From the NCBI GenBank assembly GCA_013214365.1, contig JABSPI010000234.1, positions 1 through 8,484 on the forward strand: a stretch of DNA of 8,484 bases. Reading direction: 5' to 3'. The notes below the pieces were generated by a model. It was not told the DNA's origin. It searched no databases and was given only the letters and a program-made list of their open reading frames with translations. The DNA comes from Erythrobacter sp. GTDB lineage: Bacteria; Pseudomonadota; Alphaproteobacteria; Sphingomonadales; Sphingomonadaceae. Below, one piece after another: positions 1-5,759 of this stretch; position 1 is the stretch's first letter; each line of letters begins with the position of its first letter. Made by a program: the position numbers and the translations under genes.

Positions 1-480
1 CTGGCGCTGCTGGCCGGTTTGGCGGGGGCGATCACCCCTGCCGGCGCGCATCAGCAAAAGCTCGCCATCACCACGGTTGAACACAATCCGCGCACCGGCC
101 TCATCGAAGTCGTTCACCGTATCGCGCTGCACGATGCCGAACACGCATTGCGCAGTCAGGGCGCAAATTCGGTCGATATTGTCTCGGACATGGCGAGCCG
201 GCGCGAATTTGCGCGCTATGTGGCGAGCCGTTTTGCGATCAGTGTCGCGGGGACGCCGCTCGATCTGGATGTGCTGGGCAGCGAGATCGATGGCGGAAAT
301 CTGCTGATCTATCAGGAAGCCAATTCGCCCGGGCCCGGCGCTGTGCTGTTGGTGCGCTCGGCGGTCTTGACCGATATCTGGGCGAGCCAAGTAAACCGGG
401 TCAATATCGGCCCCGCCAACGCCCCCACCACTTTGGTGTTTCGCGCCGGCGATCGGGCAAAATCGGCACGGTTGCAATAA
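1..480 (+). CDS. DUF6702-like small exported protein (5' partial)
   Basis: The reading frame is open from the first base, and 159 residues are visible before TAA at 478-480. The first residues (LALLAGLAGAITPAGA) look like the hydrophobic core and end of a Sec signal peptide, with a plausible cleavage after A-G-A just before HQQK. The true start therefore probably lies a few codons upstream of the window, and the TTG at 19 is unlikely to be the start. The mature part begins with a strand-rich segment (KLAITTVEHNPRTGLIEVVHRI) that resembles the DUF6702 family of small periplasmic proteins by recall: AITxVExNPxTxxLEVxHRIxxxDxExAL. The remainder shows a conserved-looking YVASRFAI segment. The family has no established function that I know of. 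It ends 105 bp before the next gene, which has its own promoter, so it belongs to the upstream transcription unit. The family call is moderate; that it is a real exported gene is more secure. Confidence 0.65.
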   Translation: MALLAGLAGAITPAGAHQQKLAITTVEHNPRTGLIEVVHRIALHDAEHALRSQGANSVDIVSDMASRREFARYVASRFAISVAGTPLDLDVLGSEIDGGNLLIYQEANSPGPGAVLLVRSAVLTDIWASQVNRVNIGPANAPTTLVFRAGDRAKSARLQ

Positions 481-487
481 TCAGGGC

Positions 488-523
488 TTGAGAGGCGCGT
501 ATGCGCTGCTAACCTAGCGCATA
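488..523 (+). promoter_or_regulatory. Promoter with dyad-symmetric -10 region, upstream of the MelB-like transporter
   Basis: A -35 element TTGAGA lies at 488-493 and an extended -10, TGCTAACCT, at 507-515, with a 16-bp spacer between the hexamers. The GCTA core placed 13 bp after TTGAGAG fits the alphaproteobacterial housekeeping pattern (TTGACGS, 10-14 bp, GCTANAWC), although the last bases of the -10 deviate. The -10 sits in the centre of a perfect 8-bp inverted repeat: TATGCGCT at 500-507 and AGCGCATA at 516-523. Transcription would begin near 521-523, immediately at the AGGAG that precedes ATG 539. The same arrangement recurs upstream of bciA. Confidence 0.6.
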
Positions 524-538
524 GGAGAGAGCTGTTTG

Positions 539-589
539 ATGACCGCCCAAGGTGCGGTGCAAACGGATATGCGAGAGGGTTGCGCTTGA
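539..589 (+). CDS. Possible 16-residue leader ORF before the transporter
   Basis: ATG at 539 is preceded by AGGAG at 523-527 with an 11-base gap, the best ribosome-binding site in this gap, and it lies only about 17 bases from the inferred transcript start. The frame reads MTAQGAVQTDMREGCA and stops at TGA 587-589. That stop overlaps the TTG at 586-588 that best starts the transporter, a TTGA arrangement typical of translational coupling. An alternative is that one base is missing somewhere between 540 and 586, for instance in the GGG at 577-579. Restoring it would fuse this peptide in frame to the transporter, making ATG 539 the true start. No family is recognised. Either reading makes ATG 539 functional, but which one holds cannot be settled here. 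Confidence 0.35.
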   Translation: MTAQGAVQTDMREGCA

Positions 590-2082
590 CCGAACAGATT
601 GCTGAGGCCGCCGATAGTGGACGGTCCACGCCCCACCCCAAACCGTCGCTGGGCACCAAGCTTGCTTATGGGGTCGGATCGGCTGCCTACGGGGCTAAGG
701 ATACAGGCCTCAAATATTTCCTTTTGCTGTTTTATTCCCAAGTTGTCGGGGTCGATTCCCGGCTGGTGAGCCTGGCGATCCTGATCGCTTTGGTGTGCGA
801 TGCGATCAGCGATCCTCTGGTGGGCTATTGGTCGGACAATTTCCGCTCGCGCTGGGGGCGGCGTCATCCCTTCATGTATGCCGCCGCTGTGCCGGTTTCG
901 GTCAGTTTCTACGCGATGTGGAACCCGCCTATGGACTGGGATGAGGGATCCTTGTTCTGGTACATTCTGGTGTGCGCGGTGGTCGTGCGCACCTTTATTA
1001 CCTTTTACGAAACGCCCAGCACCGCGCTCGCGCCGGAATTGTCGCGCGATTATGACGAGCGCAGCAAGATCCTGGGCTTTAGATATTTCTTCGGCTGGTC
1101 TGGCGGCAATATGCTGACCGTGGCGACGTTCATTGTGATTTTTCCCGCCTTTGCCACCGCCGCCTATCCCAATGGCCAATTCAACCCAGAGGCTTACAAA
1201 GTCTTTGGGCTGGCCGGGTCGGTGGTGATATTTACTGCAATCCTGATTTCGGCTGTGGGAACGCATCACACCATCCCCACGCTCACTGTCCCGCCCAAGC
1301 GGCAGAAGATCGGCATTGGCGGCGTGTTTCGTGAAATGTACCAGGCGGTGTCGAGCAAATCTTTCTTCGCGCTGTTTGCCGCCGCGCTGGTGGGCATGAT
1401 TGCCAGCGGCCTGACCGCTGGGCTGACCTTCTATTTGTTCACCTATTTTTGGGAGTTCACCTCAGAGCAGACTGGATTGCTCACCTTCGGGGTGTTTTTC
1501 TCCGCGATCATCGGCAGCACGATGGCCCCGATCGTAACGCGCAAGCTGGGCAAACAGCGCGCGGCGATCATTATCGGGATTATCGCCTTTGGTGCAGGGC
1601 CCCTGCCGGTCGTATTGCGGCTGTTTGACCTGATGCCGGAAAACGGGGACCCGATTTTGTTCTGGATCGTGTTCATCGCGCAAACGATCGATGTCGGCTT
1701 GATCGTTTGCTTCCAGATCTTGTCCTCCTCGATGATGGCTGATCTGGTCGAACAAAGCGAAGTAAAAACCGGCAAACGCGCTGAAGGCGTGTTCTTTGCC
1801 GCGGGGACCTTCATCCGCAAATGCGGCGAAGGGTTTGGGATTGTTGCCGCCGGATTTGTCTTATCCGGCATTGGGTTTGCCGCCGGCGCGCAGCAGGGCG
1901 AAGTGAGCGATGACACTGTTTGGAGGCTTGGCGCGACTTATGTGCCATTGGTGTGGCTCCTGTTTGCTGGAGTGATCGCGATCATCACTTTTTACGATGT
2001 GGACCGGGGCAAGCATGAAAAGGCCCTACGTGATTTGGCCCAACGTGATCAGGCCCCACCTGAACAGCGCGACCCCGCCTGA
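586..2082 (+). CDS. MelB-like GPH-family cation:sugar symporter (MFS)
   Basis: Inner-membrane protein of about 498 residues with roughly 12 hydrophobic segments, belonging to the glycoside-pentoside-hexuronide:cation symporter group within the major facilitator superfamily. Key MelB-type positions can be placed by recalled alignment: Lys38-Asp39 in the first helix (MelB Asp19), Asp72 and Asp76 in DAISDP (MelB cation-site Asp55 and Asp59), Glu142 in YETPSTAL (MelB has Asp124), Lys412 in IRKCGEGF (MelB Lys377), and the RWGRRHP loop after helix 2. Coupling to Na+ or H+ and a glycoside or sugar substrate is the family expectation; the substrate itself cannot be read. The TTG at 586 is preferred to TTG 580 because GAGAGG (573-578) lies 7 bases upstream, but see the leader ORF at 539. 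The C-terminal tail is a degenerate five-residue repeat (ALRDL, AQRDQ, APPEQ). It is probably transcribed alone or with the DUF1800/DUF1501 pair. Confidence 0.85.
   Translation: MTEQIAEAADSGRSTPHPKPSLGTKLAYGVGSAAYGAKDTGLKYFLLLFYSQVVGVDSRLVSLAILIALVCDAISDPLVGYWSDNFRSRWGRRHPFMYAAAVPVSVSFYAMWNPPMDWDEGSLFWYILVCAVVVRTFITFYETPSTALAPELSRDYDERSKILGFRYFFGWSGGNMLTVATFIVIFPAFATAAYPNGQFNPEAYKVFGLAGSVVIFTAILISAVGTHHTIPTLTVPPKRQKIGIGGVFREMYQAVSSKSFFALFAAALVGMIASGLTAGLTFYLFTYFWEFTSEQTGLLTFGVFFSAIIGSTMAPIVTRKLGKQRAAIIIGIIAFGAGPLPVVLRLFDLMPENGDPILFWIVFIAQTIDVGLIVCFQILSSSMMADLVEQSEVKTGKRAEGVFFAAGTFIRKCGEGFGIVAAGFVLSGIGFAAGAQQGEVSDDTVWRLGATYVPLVWLLFAGVIAIITFYDVDRGKHEKALRDLAQRDQAPPEQRDPA
2022..2066 (+). repeat. 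Three degenerate 15-bp tandem repeats in the 3' end of the transporter gene
   Basis: Three consecutive 15-base units start at 2022, 2037 and 2052, each opening with GGCCC followed by A/T/C-ACGTGAT-like sequence. The period is five codons, so the protein tail reads ALRDL, AQRDQ, APPEQ. The first two units differ at only a few positions, while the third has diverged more. This points to local duplication at the end of the gene, in cytoplasmic tail sequence beyond the last membrane helix. Confidence 0.65.
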
Positions 2083-2087
2083 TCACG
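2044..2087 (+). terminator. 11-bp perfect inverted repeat across the transporter stop codon (3' stem-loop, possible terminator)
   Basis: The arm CGTGATCAGGC (2044-2054) is perfectly complementary to GCCTGATCACG (2077-2087), with a 22-base loop between them; the TGA stop at 2080-2082 lies inside the right arm. No run of T follows, so it is not a classical intrinsic terminator. It may stabilise or process the 3' end of the mRNA, or bring about Rho-dependent or partial termination before the DUF1800 gene. The structure is seen directly; the role is inferred. Confidence 0.45.
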
Positions 2088-2174
2088 CCCCAAATACACG
2101 GCCCAAATGCACGCCCAAATACACGGCCCGAAATAAGTGCCAATCGGGGCACAATTACGGGCCCCAATACGCAC
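2087..2174 (+). repeat. Degenerate 12-14-bp tandem repeats in the intergenic region
   Basis: Units of the form GCCC(C)AAATACACG begin at 2087, 2101, 2113 and 2126, with a more distant copy (GCCCCAATACGCAC) at 2161-2174. They fill most of the 185-bp gap between the transporter and the DUF1800 gene. The alternation of GCCC and AAAT differs from the flanking coding sequence. The nonamer GCCTGATCA flanks the block on both sides (2077-2085 and 2228-2236). No convincing gene lies here. A TTGACT at 2212-2217 could be a -35, but I find no good -10 behind it. Confidence 0.6.
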
Positions 2175-2253
2175 CAGACACATAGCGAGACAAACCGCGA
2201 CACTTGTGTGTTTGACTGATGCGCCAGGCCTGATCAGCATGCTCCCACTACCC

Positions 2254-2262
2254 AGAGAGGAG
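2254..2262 (+). promoter_or_regulatory. Strong ribosome-binding site deciding the DUF1800 start
   Basis: AGAGAGGAG ends 5 bases before GTG 2268. It supports the long form of the DUF1800 protein over internal starts at TTG 2421 or GTG 2427, which would give a conventional-length lipoprotein signal peptide but have no comparable ribosome-binding site. Confidence 0.7.
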
Positions 2263-2267
2263 CAGCA

Positions 2268-4214
2268 GTGTCCAAGCAAGAAACCTGCAAGACCGAAGCC
2301 GAAACCAGCTGGCCCCCAACCAGCGAGGCGCAAGCCCATGGCCCCGATTACGATACCGATCACGATCATGAACCGGGTCATGGCGCTTCGCCCGATACGG
2401 TTGCGGACGCGAATGCAGGTTTGGGGGTGGGCACTGCACCCTTCAAAGCCGGTGCGAGCGCGCTGGCGCTGGGTTTGGCAACCGCGGCATGCGGTGGCGG
2501 CGACAGCGGTGGCAGCACCGGTGGCGGCGGCACTGGCGGCGGCGGTGGGGGAGGCGGGGGCGGTGGCACCGGGGGGACCCCGCCGCCCACTGTGGTCACG
2601 CCGTCCACCGATACCGAGGCTGCGCGGTTTGGTTTGCGCGCGGGATTGTCGATTACTCCGGCTGATATCTCGGCTTTGCGTTCGCTTGGGTATGAACCCT
2701 GGCTCGAGCGCGAGATTGATCAACCCATTGAACTCACCTCCCAGCAATTCCTCTCGGCGCGCGGGTTTGAAGATGTCACCGATGATCGTTGGTACAACCG
2801 TTCAGCTCCAGCCGATTGGATGATCTGGAACCAATTGCTGACCGGGGGCAATTCGGTGCGCAAACGGGTCGCTTTGGCGATGTCGGAATTCTTCGTTGTC
2901 TCGGCCAATAACCTCCCGCTGTGGCCGGGCAGTGCGATCGGCGCCTATTGGGATATTTTGAACGCCAATGCCTTTGGCAATTTCCGCGATTTGCTCGAAC
3001 AGATCACACTCAACCCGGCCATGGGCGCGTTTCTCAACATGCTGGGCAATCAGAAAGCGGACCCGGAAACGGGCCGCGTTCCGGATGAAAACTTTGCCCG
3101 CGAAGTGATGCAATTGTTTTCGATCGGCCTGTTCGAACTCAATATTGATGGCACGGTGCGCACCGACAATGCCGGCACTCCGCTCGAAACCTATGACAAT
3201 GAAGATGTCACCGGCATCGCCAAGTGTTTCACCGGATACAGTTACGATTTTTCCGACAATATCCAATTTTCCTCGCCCCCATCCAACCCCCGGCAAAGAG
3301 TGCCCGAGGCGCGCTTGGTCCACACCGCGATGACCGCCGATCCCGCCGCTCGCCAGCCGGTCGGCGTCGACACCCATTCGCCCGAGGAAAAGAGCTTTCT
3401 GGGCACCACCATTCCGGCTGGAACCGGGGCACAAGAGACATTGCGGATCACCATGGACACATTGTTCAACCATCCCAATGTCGGACCGTTTTTCGGCAAA
3501 CAGATGATCCAGCGGCTGGTCACCAGCAATCCCTCGCCCGCCTATGTCCGGCGCGTGGCGGAAGTGTTCAATAACAATGGCTCAGGCGTGCGCGGCGATT
3601 TGAGAGCCATGTTCAAAGCGATCCTGCTCGATGATGAGGCGCTCGCGCAATCCTCGCTTGATGATCCCACTTTTGGCAAATTGCGCGAACCGATGATCCG
3701 GTTTGCCCAATGGGGCCGCACCTTCGGGGCGCAATCGGCATCGGGTCTGTGGTTGATGGGGTCACTGGCCAGCCCGTTTGAGCGGTTGGGGCAATCGCCG
3801 CTGCGATCGCCATCGGTGTTCAATTTCTTCCGCCCCGGCTACACCCCGGCCAATTCGCAAGCGGCCGAAAATGACCTGCTCGCGCCCGAATTTCAGCTGG
3901 TCAATGAAACCAGTTCAGCGGGCTATATCAATTTCATGGAAAGCACGATTGATGGCACCGGCCGGTGGATGGCCGACATCAAGGCGACCTATGATGACGA
4001 GCTGGACATTGCGCATGACACATCCGCTTTGATCGACCGGCTCAACCTGTTGTTGAGCGGCAATCAATTGTCCGATGCAAGTGTGAGCACGATCCGCCAG
4101 GCGCTCGATGCAAGCGCGGTTCCCCAATCCGCCAACCGCAATGCCAAGCTTGCCCAAATTCACCGCGCGGTTCTGCTGGTGATGGCGTCCAACGATTATC
4201 TGATCCAGAAATAG
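2268..4214 (+). CDS. DUF1800 family protein, exported, probable lipoprotein
   Basis: A protein of 648 residues from GTG 2268. Residues 1-55 are hydrophilic and acidic, with a His/Asp-rich patch (DYDTDHDHEPGHG). They are followed by a short hydrophobic stretch ending LGLATAAC, with Cys75 as a possible lipidated residue; Thr72 at the -3 position is atypical for a lipobox. A glycine-rich linker of about 30 residues follows. The DUF1800 domain then runs from about residue 118 to the end. It is recognised by AARFGLRAG, PDENFAREVMQLF (272-284), HPNVGPFFGKQ with QRLVTSNPSPAYV (from 402), and GQSPLRSPSVFNFFRPGY (508-525). These are hallmark segments of the family, whose biochemical role is not established to my knowledge. 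The gene lies 10 bp before a DUF1501 gene, whose ribosome-binding site overlaps this stop codon. This pairing is very common, so the two proteins probably act together in the cell envelope. Confidence 0.88.
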   Translation: MSKQETCKTEAETSWPPTSEAQAHGPDYDTDHDHEPGHGASPDTVADANAGLGVGTAPFKAGASALALGLATAACGGGDSGGSTGGGGTGGGGGGGGGGGTGGTPPPTVVTPSTDTEAARFGLRAGLSITPADISALRSLGYEPWLEREIDQPIELTSQQFLSARGFEDVTDDRWYNRSAPADWMIWNQLLTGGNSVRKRVALAMSEFFVVSANNLPLWPGSAIGAYWDILNANAFGNFRDLLEQITLNPAMGAFLNMLGNQKADPETGRVPDENFAREVMQLFSIGLFELNIDGTVRTDNAGTPLETYDNEDVTGIAKCFTGYSYDFSDNIQFSSPPSNPRQRVPEARLVHTAMTADPAARQPVGVDTHSPEEKSFLGTTIPAGTGAQETLRITMDTLFNHPNVGPFFGKQMIQRLVTSNPSPAYVRRVAEVFNNNGSGVRGDLRAMFKAILLDDEALAQSSLDDPTFGKLREPMIRFAQWGRTFGAQSASGLWLMGSLASPFERLGQSPLRSPSVFNFFRPGYTPANSQAAENDLLAPEFQLVNETSSAGYINFMESTIDGTGRWMADIKATYDDELDIAHDTSALIDRLNLLLSGNQLSDASVSTIRQALDASAVPQSANRNAKLAQIHRAVLLVMASNDYLIQK

Positions 4215-4224
4215 GAGCGAGACA

Positions 4225-5676
4225 GTGTTCCATATCGGAAAAGCGAACGAACTTTCCCGCCGCGCATTCATGCGCCGCAGCAGTCAACTCGCCGCGATGG
4301 GGGCTGCGTCGGGCTATGCCATGGGGCTGGCCGGTCTTGCGGATGCGGCGGCCTTCTCAAGCGGCGGCGGGTATAAGGCGCTGGTCTGTGTGTTCCTGCT
4401 GGGCGGGAATGACCATGCCAACACCTTGATCCCTTACGACAGCACCAATTATGCCCGCTACAATGCGATCCGCGGCGGCACGCGTGACAATGGCGGGATC
4501 GCGATCGATCAATCCGCTTTGGCCAATCAGGTGCTCATCCCGCGCGAGGATCAGGTGCTGACCGATGACATGCAATTGGCATTGGCGCCGACCATGCCCG
4601 GTCTCAAGGCGCGGTTTGACCAGGGGGTGATGGCGCCCTTGTTGAATGTCGGGCCCTTGATCGTGCCGCTGACCCGTCAGCAATATGAAACCGGCAATCT
4701 GCAAAGCTTTCCGCGCCCGGCCAAATTGTTTTCGCACAATGACCAACAATCCACCTGGCAATCGGGCTTGCCCGAAGGGGCCTTGTCGGGTTGGGGTGGC
4801 CGGATCGGCGATCTCGCGGCGAGCAGCAACACCAATTCGATGTTCACCGCGATCAATGCCGCGGGCAATGCGGTGTTCTTGTCCGGTGACCAGATCCAGC
4901 CCTATGGCATTTCGCCCGCCGGCGCGATCGAGATCGGCGCTTTGGGGCGCGATTTGTATGGGTCCTCGGCGGCCAGTTCGGCGCTCCAAACATTGTTGAC
5001 CAATGCCAATAATCACGTGTTCGAAACCGATTATGCGATGGCCAATGCGCGCTCGATTGAATATGCCGGCTTCATCAATGACAGCCTCGCCAATGTGAAC
5101 CTCAACACCAATTTTGGCAGCGATAACAGCCTTGCCCAGCAATTGAATATCGTTGCGCAATTGATCGCTGCGCGCAATCAGATCGGCGTCACCCGGCAGG
5201 TATTCCTGGTTGCGACCGGCGGGTTTGACAATCACGATGGCCTGATCGGCACGCATGAAGGCTTGCTCGCCGGGGTCGATTTTGCGCTCAACACTTTCTA
5301 CAGCGCGATGGAGGAAATCGGCGTTGCCGACGAAGTGACAACCTTCACCGCATCCGATTTTGGCCGGACGCTGGCCTCCAATGGCGATGGTTCCGACCAT
5401 GGTTGGGGATCGCATCACCTGATCATGGGCGGGGCGGTCAAAGGCGGGCAATTTTATGGCACCGCCCCGTCCATCTCGGTCGAGAGCGATGATCAGGTCG
5501 GGCGTGGGCGGCTTTTGCCCAGCACATCGGTCGATCAATATTCGGCAACTTTGGCCAAATGGATCGGGGTCTCGCCCAGCGAAATTCCCATCGTCTCCCC
5601 CAATATCGGCAATTTCAACAGCGCGGATCTGGGCTTCATGCGCGAGGATGTGGCGGTGCAAGCGGCGCTGGCTTGA
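4225..5676 (+). CDS. DUF1501 family protein, Tat-exported, alkaline phosphatase-like fold
   Basis: A protein of 483 residues from GTG 4225, with AGGAG at 4213-4217 overlapping the upstream TAG. The N-terminus carries a twin-arginine signal: SRRAFMRR with Arg12-Arg13, a hydrophobic segment to about residue 38, and cleavage near the alanines at 41-43. It should therefore be exported already folded. The domain starts near residue 50 with YKALVCVFLLGGNDHANTLIP and contains the family's late motifs: TGGFDNH (331-337), ASDFGRT (376-382) and GSDHGWGSHH (389-398). The Asp and His residues in these motifs (Asp335, His337, Asp378, Asp391, His392) are candidate metal-binding residues. DUF1501 is placed in the alkaline phosphatase/sulfatase-like superfamily, but I know of no established substrate. 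It is co-transcribed with the DUF1800 gene. No convincing terminator is visible after the stop. Confidence 0.88.
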   Translation: MFHIGKANELSRRAFMRRSSQLAAMGAASGYAMGLAGLADAAAFSSGGGYKALVCVFLLGGNDHANTLIPYDSTNYARYNAIRGGTRDNGGIAIDQSALANQVLIPREDQVLTDDMQLALAPTMPGLKARFDQGVMAPLLNVGPLIVPLTRQQYETGNLQSFPRPAKLFSHNDQQSTWQSGLPEGALSGWGGRIGDLAASSNTNSMFTAINAAGNAVFLSGDQIQPYGISPAGAIEIGALGRDLYGSSAASSALQTLLTNANNHVFETDYAMANARSIEYAGFINDSLANVNLNTNFGSDNSLAQQLNIVAQLIAARNQIGVTRQVFLVATGGFDNHDGLIGTHEGLLAGVDFALNTFYSAMEEIGVADEVTTFTASDFGRTLASNGDGSDHGWGSHHLIMGGAVKGGQFYGTAPSISVESDDQVGRGRLLPSTSVDQYSATLAKWIGVSPSEIPIVSPNIGNFNSADLGFMREDVAVQAALA

Positions 5677-5723
5677 TCCAAACCGGGCGCATTGAACGCT
5701 GGCGATAGGTGGGCGCGGCCGAA

Positions 5724-5759
5724 TTGACCCGCGGGCCTGCGCTGCTAATCTTGCGCAGG
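5724..5759 (+). promoter_or_regulatory. Promoter with dyad-symmetric -10 region, upstream of bciA
   Basis: TTGACC at 5724-5729 and an extended -10, TGCTAATCT, at 5743-5751 are separated by a 16-bp spacer. This is a better match than the promoter at 488 and has identical geometry. The -10 is bracketed by a perfect 7-bp inverted repeat: CCTGCGC at 5736-5742 and GCGCAGG at 5753-5759. Transcription is expected to start around 5757-5759, on or next to the GTG start codon of bciA. The 24-base dyad shares 18 bases with that at 500-523, and the outermost base pairs differ while pairing is kept. Confidence 0.7.

Noticed and set aside
569..571. ATG 569 as the start of the transporter
   Set aside because: It is not in the transporter frame; it lies within the leader ORF frame that ends at 589.
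2087..2174. CRISPR-like array
   Set aside because: Units are contiguous, degenerate and 12-14 bp long, with no spacers of constant length and no cas genes.
1997..2185. Possible 62-residue small protein crossing the end of the transporter gene
   Set aside because: No ribosome-binding site, it starts inside the transporter, and its content is just the translated tandem repeats.
2212..2245. Promoter for the DUF1800/DUF1501 operon from TTGACT at 2212
   Set aside because: No acceptable GCTA-type or TATAAT-type -10 is present at the right distance, so it is noted only as a lone -35-like hexamer.
2049..2823. Open frames on both strands (minus 2049-2747, plus 2137-2823) across the repeat zone and the DUF1800 N-terminus
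   Set aside because: They read through tandem repeats and the glycine linker in other frames, giving low-complexity Pro/Arg/Ala sequence. The DUF1800 frame has the ribosome-binding site, coding-like third positions and a recognised domain.
5677..5723. Intrinsic terminator after the DUF1501 gene
   Set aside because: I could not find a stem of more than a few base pairs, nor a T-run, in this stretch.
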